Shown in pieces: positions 1-7,358 of a stretch of DNA of 16,241 nt. How positions within the stretch are numbered: position 1 is the first letter of the stretch; every line of letters begins with the position of its first letter. The translations under genes were made by a program, and so were the position numbers. The notes beneath the pieces are model-generated. The model did not search any database. It had not been told where the DNA came from and worked only from the letters and a program-made list of their open reading frames with translations. This DNA comes from Flavobacterium sp. UBA4098 (lineage in GTDB: Bacteria; Bacteroidota; Bacteroidia; Flavobacteriales; Flavobacteriaceae), in the NCBI GenBank assembly GCA_002382495.1, contig DFXW01000023.1, positions 66,430-82,670 on the forward strand, written 5' to 3'.

Positions 1-293
1 GGCCATCTTTCAGTGATGTAAGGCATGTTTGCTGCTTTAGCTTTTTCAGCTACGATATCTTTTGCTTGTTTTTTGGTAGCAACGAATAAGATTTTTCTAC
101 CTGATGCAGCGATTTTTTTCAAAGCTTCATTAGCTTCTTCGATTTTTGCTGCTGTTTTATATAGATTGATAATGTGGATTCCATTACGTTCCATATAAAT
201 GTAAGGAGCCATGTTTGGGTCCCATTTTCTAGTCATGTGTCCGAAGTGAACACCTGCTTCTAGTAATTCTTTTACTTCTACTTTGTTTGACAT
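1..293 (-). CDS. rpsB: 30S ribosomal protein S2, N-terminal part (cut by window edge)
   Basis: Ribosomal protein S2 of the small subunit, which binds 16S rRNA late in assembly and helps recruit S1 where S1 is present. The reverse strand reads from an ATG at 293 through 97 codons to the window edge. It begins MSNKVEVKELLEAGVHFGH and contains the S2 signature segment with TRKWDPNMAPYI, then GIHIINLYKT, and later RKILFVATKKQAKD. These are typical of S2 from the Bacteroidota. The stop codon and roughly 60% of the protein lie outside the window. The gene follows rpsI on the same strand after 168 bases and probably belongs to the rplM-rpsI-rpsB(-tsf) operon of this phylum. No Shine-Dalgarno sequence is visible; the start is preceded by an A-rich stretch, as is usual here. 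Family assignment is very sure. Confidence 0.97.
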   Translation of the reverse strand, partial: MSNKVEVKELLEAGVHFGHMTRKWDPNMAPYIYMERNGIHIINLYKTAAKIEEANEALKKIAASGRKILFVATKKQAKDIVAEKAKAANMPYITERW

Positions 294-366
294 TTTTTGT
301 TTAGTTTACGTTCTGTTGATTAGCAATGTTTCTTTTGGCTTTTTGGCTTTAGACTTCATTTAGATG

Positions 367-396
367 CTAAACTAATTTCCCGCCTCAACGGGACAA
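367..396 (-). promoter_or_regulatory. Possible internal promoter for rpsB
   Basis: On the minus strand TTG (396-394) is followed after 19 bases by TAGTTTAG (374-367) and then CA. This is one mismatch from the Bacteroidota -7 box TAnnTTTG and has the usual spacing from the -33 TTG. The spacer contains a small hairpin (CCCG at 379-382 and CGGG at 389-392). Transcription from here would give rpsB a leader of roughly 70 bases. The -7 box is imperfect and readthrough from rplM is expected anyway, so this is only a candidate. Confidence 0.35.
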
Positions 397-430
397 CAAC
401 AACATTGTTTTTAAATTTAATAATCAATAT

Positions 431-453
431 GTCTTGTATCAATAATACAAGAC
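431..453 (-). other. Hairpin just downstream of rpsI
   Basis: A perfect 9-bp inverted repeat (431-439 and 445-453, five-base loop) starts nine bases after the rpsI stop codon. It has no T tract on the minus strand, so it is a poor intrinsic terminator. An mRNA-processing or 3'-end-stabilising stem between rpsI and rpsB, or part of a leader for rpsB, fits better. No more can be said from sequence alone. Confidence 0.5.
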
Positions 454-461
454 AGGTACTA

Positions 462-848
462 TTAACGTTTAGAGAATTGGAATCTCTTACGAGCTTTCTT
501 CTGACCGAATTTCTTACGTTCAACCATTCTAGGGTCTCTAGTTAATAAACCTTCTGGTTTCAAGATTGCTCTGTTTTCAGCATTTACTTCACACATTACA
601 CGTGCTAAAGCCATTCTTACAGCTTCTGCTTGACCAGTTGAACCACCTCCGTATACATTCACTTTTACGTCAAAATTGTTAGCGTTCTCTGTCATAGACA
701 TTGGTTGTAACACTTTGTACTGTAAAGTAGCTGTAGGAAAGTAAGTTGCGAATTCTTTTTTGTTTACAGTGATTACTCCTGTTCCTTCCGAAACATAAAC
801 ACGTGCAACAGCGGTTTTTCTTCTACCGATTTTGTGAATAACTCCCAT
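462..848 (-). CDS. rpsI: 30S ribosomal protein S9
   Basis: Small-subunit protein S9, whose C-terminal tail reaches the P-site tRNA on the 30S head. The 128-residue product has the normal family length. It begins with the S9 signature HKIGRRKTAVARVYV, has the GGGSTGQAEAVRMALARV core near residues 67-85, and ends in the basic tail KKARKRFQFSKR with the conserved terminal Lys-Arg. Its ATG overlaps the stop codon of rplM by one base (TAATG on the minus strand), which implies translational coupling. This is the standard L13-S9 pair. Nothing is unusual in the protein. Confidence 0.98.
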   Translation of the reverse strand: MGVIHKIGRRKTAVARVYVSEGTGVITVNKKEFATYFPTATLQYKVLQPMSMTENANNFDVKVNVYGGGSTGQAEAVRMALARVMCEVNAENRAILKPEGLLTRDPRMVERKKFGQKKARKRFQFSKR

Positions 849-1303
849 TACTTAAGATCGTTTAGGTTAACAGTTTTTGGTTTTTGAGCGCCTTGTTTGT
901 GCTCAGAACCAACAACAACATTTAAATTTCTAAAAAGTTCAGCTCCTAATTTGTTTTTAGGTAACATTCCTTTTACAGCTTTTTCTACTAATAAAGCTGG
1001 ATTTTTTGATTGCAATACTTTTGCAGTCAAAGTTCTTTGTCCTCCAGGGTAACCAGTGTGACGGATGTATGTTTTTTCATCCAATTTGTTACCTGTAAGG
1101 TTGATTTTTTCTGCGTTAATAACGATTACGTTATCTCCACAGTCCACGTGCGGTGTATAACTTGGCTTGTATTTACCTCTCAAAATCATAGCGACTTTTG
1201 AAGCAAGACGACCTAAGTTATGACCATCAGCATCAACAACAATCCACTCTTTTGATACAGTGGCTTTGTTAGCTGAAATTGTCTTGTAGCTTAATGTGTT
1301 CAC
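848..1303 (-). CDS. rplM: 50S ribosomal protein L13 (GTG start)
   Basis: Large-subunit protein L13, an early-assembling 23S rRNA binder. The 151-residue product carries the family features in order: EWIVVDADGHNLGRLASKVA near residues 20-39, LRGKYKPSYTPHVDCGD (about 41-57), the motif HTGYPGG (82-88), and GMLPKNKLG (112-120). The reading frame begins at a GTG codon (1303-1301). The next in-frame ATG is far inside the conserved core, and the residues after the GTG (NTLSYKTISANKATV) resemble the usual N-terminus of flavobacterial L13, so GTG is taken as the start. It is the first gene of the minus-strand ribosomal operon and has a clear promoter 46 bases or more upstream. Confidence 0.97.
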   Translation of the reverse strand: MNTLSYKTISANKATVSKEWIVVDADGHNLGRLASKVAMILRGKYKPSYTPHVDCGDNVIVINAEKINLTGNKLDEKTYIRHTGYPGGQRTLTAKVLQSKNPALLVEKAVKGMLPKNKLGAELFRNLNVVVGSEHKQGAQKPKTVNLNDLK

Positions 1304-1328
1304 AATTTTTATTTTTAATTAAACATTC

Positions 1329-1348
1329 CATCCCCAATAAAGGGGATG
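1329..1348 (-). other. GC-rich palindrome at the rplM transcription start
   Basis: A perfect 7-bp inverted repeat (CATCCCC at 1329-1335, GGGGATG at 1342-1348, six-base loop) abuts the -7 box of the rplM promoter. Its GC-rich arms stand out in an AT-rich intergenic region. If transcription starts near 1345, the 5' arm is only partly transcribed, so it could act as a DNA operator or, with a slightly earlier start, as a 5'-terminal RNA hairpin for ribosomal-protein feedback. Which of these applies cannot be decided from sequence. Confidence 0.5.
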
Positions 1349-1379
1349 CAAAAGTACAATTATTTTTCTGAAATACAAA
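1349..1379 (-). promoter_or_regulatory. Bacteroidota-type promoter of rplM-rpsI-rpsB
   Basis: On the minus strand TTTG (1379-1376) and TACTTTTG (1356-1349) are separated by 19 bases. Both boxes and the spacing match the Bacteroidota housekeeping sigma consensus (TTTG, about 19 bases, TAnnTTTG). The predicted transcription start is a few bases downstream, near 1345, giving a leader of about 40 bases before the GTG of rplM. This is the best-formed promoter on the minus strand of the window. Confidence 0.8.
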
Positions 1380-1605
1380 TTGTCCTAAAATATTATTTAG
1401 TTCTGATTATCAGTAGCTAAAGGATTTATTTTTGGGACACTCTGCGTTTTTAATTTTTTACGACTCTATTTTTGGTTAAACGAGGCCTTTTTTTTAAAAA
1501 AGCATTGATTTTTCCTATCTTTTTTGAATGATAATCGTGTTGAGATTAGTCAAATCGCGTCATTCAACCGATTTTTTTCTTATTTTAGCACTTTAAATTC
1601 CAACT
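1380..1605 (+). promoter_or_regulatory. Upstream region of the LacI-family gene with two -7-like boxes
   Basis: This is the LacI-side part of the 302-base divergent region between rplM and the regulator. It holds two exact TATTTTTG boxes on the plus strand (1427-1434 and 1467-1474, 40 bases apart), each matching TAnnTTTG, but neither has a clean TTG at the right distance. A weaker TATTTTAG (1581-1588) lies close to the start codon. A T8A6 run (1488-1501) and an inverted repeat (listed separately) lie between. I found no credible open reading frame or RNA gene here. Which box is used is unknown. Confidence 0.4.
1524..1567. repeat. Nested inverted repeat upstream of the LacI-family gene
   Basis: An outer perfect 8-bp inverted repeat (TTGAATGA at 1524-1531, TCATTCAA at 1560-1567) encloses an inner TTGA/TCAA pair (1540-1543 and 1550-1553) with nearly the same centre. 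It ends 38 bases before the ATG of the regulator. LacI-family proteins bind short palindromes and often regulate themselves, so this could be an operator or, in RNA, a leader stem. The wide 28-base gap is unlike a classic LacI operator. Confidence 0.4.
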
Positions 1606-2634
1606 ATGAAAGCTAAAGCAACTCTTAAACAAATCGCCAAAGAACTTAATGTGTCTGTGTCAACAGTTTCAAAAGCACTTAACGATAGTCCTGAAATTAG
1701 CGAACAAACCAAAACGAAAATAAAGGAATACGCTAAACTTAAGAACTATAAGCCTAATGTGATTGGGTTGAATCTTAAGAATAGAAAAACCAAAACAATC
1801 GGCGTAATTATTCCCAATATTTTGAATTCGTTTTTTGCCAAAGTCTTTAGCGGAATTGAAAAAGTGGCTGACGAGAAAGGATACAATGTGATCATGTGTA
1901 TTTCGAATGAGTCTTTGGAAAAAGAGGCGCATACACTAGAGATGTTGAGTAATGGTACGATTGACGGATTTATTTTATCTGTTTCTGAAGAGGCACAAAA
2001 GCAAAACAATTACGATCACTTTAAGGAGATTATCAATGACGGGACTCCAATTGTCATGTTTGATCGAACTGCCGAGGGTATTGATTGTGATAAAGTCATT
2101 GTTGACGATTTTGATTCGGCTTTAGATTCTACGCAACGTTTGATTGATTTAGGGTGTAAAAATATTGCCTTACTTTCATCAGTTGATAATTTGAGCGTAG
2201 GAAAACTTCGATTTGAAGGTTATTTAAAAGCGTTAGAAAAAAATAATATTCCAGTCAATACTAATTTGATCATTAGAACCGACTCCGAAGAGGATTTGAA
2301 AGTCCAAATGGAGGAAGTGTTTGCCAAAAACAAAATCGACGGTATCTTTGCTTTAGAAGAAAATGATTCGGTTGCAGCGCTACGAATGGGCTTGAAAAAG
2401 GGATATAAAATTCCGGAAGAACTTTGTATCATTGGTTTTGCCGATGGAATTTTAGCTTCGAGAAGATTGTCTCCAAGTTTGACTACAGTGAGTCAACACG
2501 GAATTGAGATTGGAGAAGAAGCAGCCAAGTTATTGATTAAACGTTTGGAAAATGTTTCAGAAGAAGAACCGCCGTATGAAACTAAAGTGATTAAAACCGT
2601 TTTAAAAGAACGGGAAACTACCTCAAGAGTATAA
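1606..2634 (+). CDS. LacI/GalR-family transcriptional regulator
   Basis: A DNA-binding regulator of 342 residues, the normal LacI-family length. Residues 5-28 (ATLKQIAKELNVSVSTVSKALN) form the helix-turn-helix. Residues 48-58 form the hinge helix, ending in GLNLKNR rather than the more usual ARGL pattern but keeping the leucine. From about residue 62 (KTKTIGVIIPNILNSFFAKV) a periplasmic-binding-protein fold follows, with the MFDR motif at 151-154 and PSLTTVSQ near 290-297. The ligand is probably a sugar or other small molecule but cannot be read from the sequence. The gene stands alone between ribosomal genes and polA. There is no adjacent transport or catabolic gene to suggest a target, so it may act elsewhere or globally in the way CcpA-like proteins do. 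An inverted repeat lies upstream and a bidirectional terminator follows. Confidence 0.93.
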   Translation: MKAKATLKQIAKELNVSVSTVSKALNDSPEISEQTKTKIKEYAKLKNYKPNVIGLNLKNRKTKTIGVIIPNILNSFFAKVFSGIEKVADEKGYNVIMCISNESLEKEAHTLEMLSNGTIDGFILSVSEEAQKQNNYDHFKEIINDGTPIVMFDRTAEGIDCDKVIVDDFDSALDSTQRLIDLGCKNIALLSSVDNLSVGKLRFEGYLKALEKNNIPVNTNLIIRTDSEEDLKVQMEEVFAKNKIDGIFALEENDSVAALRMGLKKGYKIPEELCIIGFADGILASRRLSPSLTTVSQHGIEIGEEAAKLLIKRLENVSEEEPPYETKVIKTVLKERETTSRV

Positions 2635-2640
2635 AACAAA

Positions 2641-2670
2641 AAAAACCATTCAATAGAATGGATTTTTTTA
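2641..2670. terminator. Bidirectional intrinsic terminator between the LacI-family gene and polA
   Basis: CCATTC (2646-2651) and GAATGG (2656-2661) form a perfect 6-bp stem with loop AATA, flanked by an A run on the left and TTTTTTT (2663-2669) on the right. It reads as stem plus T tract on both strands. It lies six bases after the regulator's stop and six bases after that of polA on the other strand, so it serves both convergent genes. Confidence 0.85.
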
Positions 2671-2675
2671 TATAA

Positions 2676-5504
2676 TTAATGAGCTTCTAACCAATCTTTC
2701 CCTATTCCAATTTCCACTTCTAAAGGAACACTTAAAACCACCGCTTGTTCCATTTCGTGTTTGATCATCGGTTGAATTTTTTCCAATTCACTGTTGTGAA
2801 CATCAAACACCAATTCGTCATGCACTTGCAATAGCATTTTTGATTTCCAATTTTCAGCAATTAATCTTTTGTGAATATTGATCATGGCAATTTTGATAAT
2901 ATCGGCAGCGCTTCCTTGAATTGGAGCATTTACCGCATTTCGTTCAGCAGCACCGCGAACTATTGCATTGGCTGAATTAATGTCTTTTAAATAACGTCTA
3001 CGGCCTAAAATAGTTTGTACAAAACCATTTTCTCTGGCGCTTTCTATTTGCTCCTGAATGTAGGATTTAAGTTTTGGATAGGTAGTGTAATACGCTTCGA
3101 TTAAGGCGGCACTTTCAGCACGAGAAAGTGAAGTTTGATTACTTAATCCAAATGCCGAAACACCATATATAATTCCGAAGTTAACCGTTTTGGCATGACT
3201 ACGTTGTTCTTTAGTTACTTCTTCTAAAGGCACATTAAATACTTTGGCAGCGGTACTTTTATGAATGTCTTCGCCTTGCTGGAAAGCTTTGATCATATTT
3301 TCTTCTCCACATAAAGCAGCAATAATTCGAAGCTCTATTTGAGAGTAATCGGCAGAGAGTAACGTATAGTTTTCATCTCTTGCAATAAATGCTTTTCTGA
3401 TTTGTCTTCCACGTTCTGTTCGAATAGGAATGTTTTGCAAATTAGGATTATTGGAACTTAATCGACCTGTAGCGGCAACTGTTTGCATATAATCGGTATG
3501 AACGCGATGCGTTTTTGCATCTACTTGCAATGGCAACGCTTCGACATACGTATTTTGTAATTTGATCAACGAACGCCAATCTAAAATAGCACTCACGATT
3601 TCGTTGTCTTTGGCCAAATAACTTAAGATTTCTTCCCCAGTCGCATATTGACCCGTTTTGGTTTTCTTTTGTTTAGCACCGCCAATTTTCAATTTGTCAA
3701 ATAAAATGTCTCCCAATTGTTTTGGCGAAGCCAAATTGAATTTTTCGCCTGCAATTTCGTAAATACGACTTTCTAATTTGGCAATATCGTCTCCTAACTC
3801 TTTCGATAACGATTGTAAGAAAGGAACATCCAAATTGATTCCTTCTTTTTCCATGCCAGCTAAAACAGTGACCAATGGAATTTCAATTTCTTCAAATAGT
3901 TTTTTAGTATGTGTTTTGTCTAATTCGGTGTTGAAAATTTCTGAAAGTTGTAAGGTTACATCAGCATCTTCCACAGCGTATTCTTTAATTTCTTCCAAAG
4001 GAACCTCCCGCATCGATTTTTGATTTTTCCCTTTTTTGCCAATTAACACTTCAATAGATTGCGGCGCATATTTCAAATAGGTTTCGGATAAAATATCCAT
4101 GTTATGGCGCATGTCCGGGTTAATCAAATAATGCGCAATCATGGTATCAAACAATTTCCCTTTTACTGTAATGCCATAATTGGACAAAACTTTTAAGTCG
4201 TATTTTAAATTCTGTCCAATTTTTTCGATCGTTTCGTTTTCAAAAAAAGGAACTAATTTTTCAACCAAAGATTGCGCTTCCGTTTGGTTCTCCGGAAACG
4301 GAATGTAAAACCCTTTTCCTTTTTCATACGAAAATGAAATTCCAACTAACTCGGCATGTAAGGCATCTAAACCAGTTGTTTCGGTGTCAAAACAAACCGA
4401 AGTTTGATTTTGTAAATTTTGTAATAACAATTTAATCCCCAAATCGCCTTGAATAATTTGGTAGGAATGGGTTGTGTTTTCTAATGTATTGTAATATTGA
4501 TGACGAATTTCATAAGAACCTTCATCGATAGCGCTTCCAAAAAGGTCAAATTGTTCCTCTGTTTTTGGTTGTGGTTTTTTGTATAATTTGGCTTCGTCAA
4601 CTACCGGAGCAGTTTCTCCTTTTTTAAAGATGGCGTCAAATTGTTCGGCCATTCTTCTAAATTCTAGTTCGTTGAATAAAGCATCTGTTTTGTCTACATC
4701 AGGTGTAGATAATTCATAATCGGTTTCATTAAATTGGACAGGACAGTCTAATAAAATTGTCGCCAAGGTCTTAGACAAAAGTCCTTTTTCCTTATTGGCT
4801 TCAATATTGTCTTTCATTTTTCCTTTCAACTTGTCGGTGTTAGCCAATAAGTTTTCCATGGAGCCGAATTCCTTTAATAATTTCTTAGCAGTAACTTCGC
4901 CCACACCTGGTAATCCCGGAATATTATCGGCTGCGTCGCCCATCATTCCAAGAAAATCAATTACTTGTTCAGGTCTGTCTATTTCAAATTTTGCCAAAAC
5001 TTCAGGAATTCCCCAAATTTCGATTCCGTTACCCATACGAGCAGGTTTGTACATGAAGATATTTTCAGAAACTAATTGGGCAAAATCCTTATCTGGAGTG
5101 ACCATAAAAACTTGGTAATTCTGTTTTTCGGCCTGTTTAGCGATTGTTCCAATTAGGTCGTCTGCTTCATATCCTTTAACTTCTATAATAGGAATATGCA
5201 TGGCGCGTAGTAATTCTTGTATATAAGGTACAGCAATTTTGATGGCTTCAGGAGTAGCATCGCGATGGGCTTTGTATTCTGGGTAAATGTCATTTCGCAA
5301 ATCACTACCGCCTTTATCAAAAGCAACCGCTAAATGATCTGGTTTTTCTCTTTTAATCACATCCATCAGTGAATTCATAAATCCCATGATGGCGGAGGTG
5401 TCCATTCCTTTTGAGTTTATTCTCGGATTTTTTATAAAGGCATAATACCCTCTAAATATTAAGGCATAGGCATCAAGAAGGAAAAGGCGTTTTTTGGCAG
5501 ACAT
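2676..5504 (-). CDS. polA: DNA polymerase I
   Basis: Replicative repair polymerase that removes RNA primers and fills gaps. At 942 residues it has all three domains. The 5'-nuclease domain (about 1-290) shows LFLLDAYALIFRGYYAF, GYEADDLIGT, TPDKDFAQL and the helix-hairpin-helix region DAADNIPGLPGVGEVTAKKL. The 3'-5' proofreading domain (about 350-530) keeps its metal ligands: D373 and E375 in FDTETTGL, D436 in GQNLKYD, and Y509 and D513 in YAVEDADVTL, so proofreading should be active. The polymerase domain has motif A DYSQIELR (D719), the O-helix with K772, F776 and Y780, and motif C QVHDELVFDV (D896). F776 corresponds to the E. coli Phe762 that disfavours dideoxynucleotides. The start is the ATG at 5504; translation reads MSAKKRLFLLDAYALIFRG, so little room exists for another start. 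No clear promoter is visible in the 144-base divergent gap upstream. Confidence 0.98.
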   Translation of the reverse strand: MSAKKRLFLLDAYALIFRGYYAFIKNPRINSKGMDTSAIMGFMNSLMDVIKREKPDHLAVAFDKGGSDLRNDIYPEYKAHRDATPEAIKIAVPYIQELLRAMHIPIIEVKGYEADDLIGTIAKQAEKQNYQVFMVTPDKDFAQLVSENIFMYKPARMGNGIEIWGIPEVLAKFEIDRPEQVIDFLGMMGDAADNIPGLPGVGEVTAKKLLKEFGSMENLLANTDKLKGKMKDNIEANKEKGLLSKTLATILLDCPVQFNETDYELSTPDVDKTDALFNELEFRRMAEQFDAIFKKGETAPVVDEAKLYKKPQPKTEEQFDLFGSAIDEGSYEIRHQYYNTLENTTHSYQIIQGDLGIKLLLQNLQNQTSVCFDTETTGLDALHAELVGISFSYEKGKGFYIPFPENQTEAQSLVEKLVPFFENETIEKIGQNLKYDLKVLSNYGITVKGKLFDTMIAHYLINPDMRHNMDILSETYLKYAPQSIEVLIGKKGKNQKSMREVPLEEIKEYAVEDADVTLQLSEIFNTELDKTHTKKLFEEIEIPLVTVLAGMEKEGINLDVPFLQSLSKELGDDIAKLESRIYEIAGEKFNLASPKQLGDILFDKLKIGGAKQKKTKTGQYATGEEILSYLAKDNEIVSAILDWRSLIKLQNTYVEALPLQVDAKTHRVHTDYMQTVAATGRLSSNNPNLQNIPIRTERGRQIRKAFIARDENYTLLSADYSQIELRIIAALCGEENMIKAFQQGEDIHKSTAAKVFNVPLEEVTKEQRSHAKTVNFGIIYGVSAFGLSNQTSLSRAESAALIEAYYTTYPKLKSYIQEQIESARENGFVQTILGRRRYLKDINSANAIVRGAAERNAVNAPIQGSAADIIKIAMINIHKRLIAENWKSKMLLQVHDELVFDVHNSELEKIQPMIKHEMEQAVVLSVPLEVEIGIGKDWLEAH

Positions 5505-5648
5505 TGGTATTTTGTTCTAAATTTTGAATCTGTAAAAATAAGGAAACCTAATGAAAGTTTTCTTCAAGAGTTAAATTTTAATTAATTAAATCCTGTTGTG
5601 AACAATTAAGTTGTTATTTTGTTGCCGAAATTATTTAGTGCATTATAA

Positions 5649-6884
5649 ATGAATGTTGTTTTACTACTCTTTTTTCTGATCTGGGGGGCTATAGAATGGT
5701 TTTCCTTTCAAGCTTTTCGCACATTGATACAACGAAAAAAAGTATTGGTGTTGTACCAAGTAGTTTCGTTATTGTTTGCGATTTACTTTTTATATACTAT
5801 CTCTCAATTTGATCGTTCCAAAGGTCAAACACATCAAACGATGTTTGTATTAGGGCTTGTTTTAATGGTTTATTTGCCTAAAATTGTTCTGGCAATTGTA
5901 ATGTTAACTGAAGATGTATTTAGAGTAGGGAAAGGTTCTGTAACTTTTCTAGCAAAGAAAAAGCGCGATCAACCATTTTTTGCTTCTCGAAGAAAATTTG
6001 TAAGTCAGTTAGGAATGGGATTGGCAGCAATTCCTTTTTTATCTTTACTATATGGAATTTTTGAAGGGAAGTACAATTTTAAAGTAATCAAACAACAAAT
6101 TTATTTTCCAGATTTGACAGAAGAATTTGACGGGTTTACGATTACACAAATTTCTGATGTGCATAGTGGTAGTTTTGATAATCCTGAGAAAATCAACTAT
6201 GCGATAGATTTGGTAAATGCGCAAAATTCAGATATGATCTTGTTTACAGGAGATATTGTAAATACACATGCCAAGGAAATGATTCCGTGGATTAGCACCT
6301 TTAATAGAATCAAAGAACATAAATTCGGTAAGTATTCGGTACTTGGGAATCATGATTATGGCGAATATGTGACTTGGCCTTCTGAAAAAGAAAAAGAAAC
6401 TAATTTTCAAGCTATCAAAAATTTATACGGGCAAATTGATTTTAAATTGCTTTTGAATGAGCATACATTTATTGAAAAAGGAGGTCAAAAACTGGCATTA
6501 GTAGGTGTTGAAAATTGGGGTCACAATTTCAAAAAATTAGGCGATATTGACAAAGCTTCTGAAGGATTGACGTCAAAGGATTTTAAAATACTCATGAGTC
6601 ACGATCCAAGTCATTGGGACTATATTGTACAACATCATAAGAACCATTTTCACTTAACATTATCAGGCCATACGCATGGAATGCAGTTTGGCATTGAAAT
6701 TCCGGGTTACTTTAAATGGAGTTTGGTACAGTATGTGTATAAGCAATGGGCTGGATTGTATGAAAACAAAGGAAGGTATGTCTATGTAAATCGAGGTTTT
6801 GGTTTTCATGCCTACTCAGGTAGAGTAGGAATTATGCCGGAAATTACAGTAATAGAGCTAAAAAAAGGCAATAAATTAGTGTAA
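5649..6884 (+). CDS. Membrane-anchored calcineurin-like metallophosphoesterase (YkuE/YaeI type)
   Basis: A predicted two-metal phosphoesterase with its catalytic domain outside the cytoplasm; the substrate is unknown. The 411-residue product has three hydrophobic segments (about 1-25, 34-54 and 64-87), a basic stretch, a fourth hydrophobic segment (about 120-138) and then the phosphoesterase domain. The domain carries all the metal-binding motifs: D170-x-H172, G201-D202, GNHD (233-236), SHD with H318, and GHTH (340-343). The fourth segment is preceded by SRRKFV (113-118), which resembles a twin-arginine export motif; B. subtilis YkuE, of the same family, is a Tat substrate. Known relatives act on lipid A precursors or cell-envelope substrates, but this is not shown here. 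It is divergent from polA across 144 bases. A weak TTG, 16 bases, TATTTTG pattern (5596-5621) may be its promoter. Confidence 0.9.
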   Translation: MNVVLLLFFLIWGAIEWFSFQAFRTLIQRKKVLVLYQVVSLLFAIYFLYTISQFDRSKGQTHQTMFVLGLVLMVYLPKIVLAIVMLTEDVFRVGKGSVTFLAKKKRDQPFFASRRKFVSQLGMGLAAIPFLSLLYGIFEGKYNFKVIKQQIYFPDLTEEFDGFTITQISDVHSGSFDNPEKINYAIDLVNAQNSDMILFTGDIVNTHAKEMIPWISTFNRIKEHKFGKYSVLGNHDYGEYVTWPSEKEKETNFQAIKNLYGQIDFKLLLNEHTFIEKGGQKLALVGVENWGHNFKKLGDIDKASEGLTSKDFKILMSHDPSHWDYIVQHHKNHFHLTLSGHTHGMQFGIEIPGYFKWSLVQYVYKQWAGLYENKGRYVYVNRGFGFHAYSGRVGIMPEITVIELKKGNKLV

Positions 6885-6906
6885 TTAACTAAAAATACTA
6901 CATTTG
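6876..6906 (+). promoter_or_regulatory. Probable promoter of the thioredoxin-like gene
   Basis: TACATTTG (6899-6906) matches the Bacteroidota -7 box exactly. TTAG (6876-6879) lies 19 bases upstream in the place of TTTG, one mismatch. It overlaps the end of the phosphoesterase gene, so the small gene downstream is probably transcribed separately, with a leader of about 45 bases. Confidence 0.6.
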
Positions 6907-6958
6907 TAAAATATTTATCTCTTTTAAAGCAGATTATAAAAATTAAATTTTTGGTTTT

Positions 6959-7255
6959 ATGTCAAAATTTGGAGAACTTATAAACGCACAAATTCCAGTG
7001 TTAATTGATTTTTACACTGATTGGAATGAGTCTTCGGTATCAATGCATCCAGTTATACGAGATGTTGCGGCCGCGCTTGGCGACAAAGCCAAAGTGATTA
7101 AAATAGATGTTGATAAAAATCAAGAGCTAGCCGAGGCACTTCGAATTAAAGGTTTGCCAACTCTCATGATTTACAAAGAAGGTCAGATGGTTTGGCGACA
7201 GGCTGGAGAACTAGATGCAAACGCAATCATTAATTTGGTTCAGGAACAACTATAA
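6959..7255 (+). CDS. Thioredoxin-fold protein lacking the active-site cysteines
   Basis: A 98-residue protein with the thioredoxin layout: the beta strand PVLIDFYTDW (13-22), the position of the WCxxC motif, a strand KAKVIKIDVDKN (43-54), and the cis-proline motif GLPT (65-68) followed by LMIYKEGQ. The active site reads W22-N-E-S-S26, so both catalytic cysteines are replaced (by Asn and Ser). The whole protein contains no cysteine at all, so it cannot be a dithiol oxidoreductase. It may act as a chaperone, a binding partner or a structural subunit. It has no signal peptide, so it is cytoplasmic. It has its own promoter and a strong terminator, so it is a monocistronic unit. The fold assignment is firm; the function is unknown. 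Confidence 0.88.
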   Translation: MSKFGELINAQIPVLIDFYTDWNESSVSMHPVIRDVAAALGDKAKVIKIDVDKNQELAEALRIKGLPTLMIYKEGQMVWRQAGELDANAIINLVQEQL

Positions 7256-7273
7256 AAGGTAAAAAATAGATAA

Positions 7274-7311
7274 CAAAAAAGTTTTATGATTCATTTCATA
7301 AAACTTTTTTG
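7274..7311 (+). terminator. Intrinsic terminator of the thioredoxin-like gene
   Basis: A perfect 16-bp inverted repeat (7274-7289 and 7296-7311, loop TTCATT) whose right arm ends in CTTTTTTG and is followed by TTTT. It starts 18 bases after the stop codon and separates the thioredoxin-like gene from the rimP-nusA-infB operon. Because of the A run in its left arm it would also work on the other strand, but no minus-strand gene needs it. Confidence 0.88.
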
Positions 7312-7358
7312 TTTTAGACAACTGATGTATAATTATTTTTAATATTAAAAAATAACAC

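Noticed and set aside
1010..1201. Plus-strand open frame inside rplM
   Set aside because: It is antisense to a highly conserved ribosomal gene, has no recognisable domain and no promoter. The same reasoning excludes the antisense frames in the LacI-family gene, polA, nusA, infB and actA.
1485..1503. GCC-T8-A6-GC run upstream of the LacI-family gene as a terminator
   Set aside because: The stem would be almost all A-T pairs with no GC core and no gene end nearby. It is most likely AT-rich intergenic sequence.
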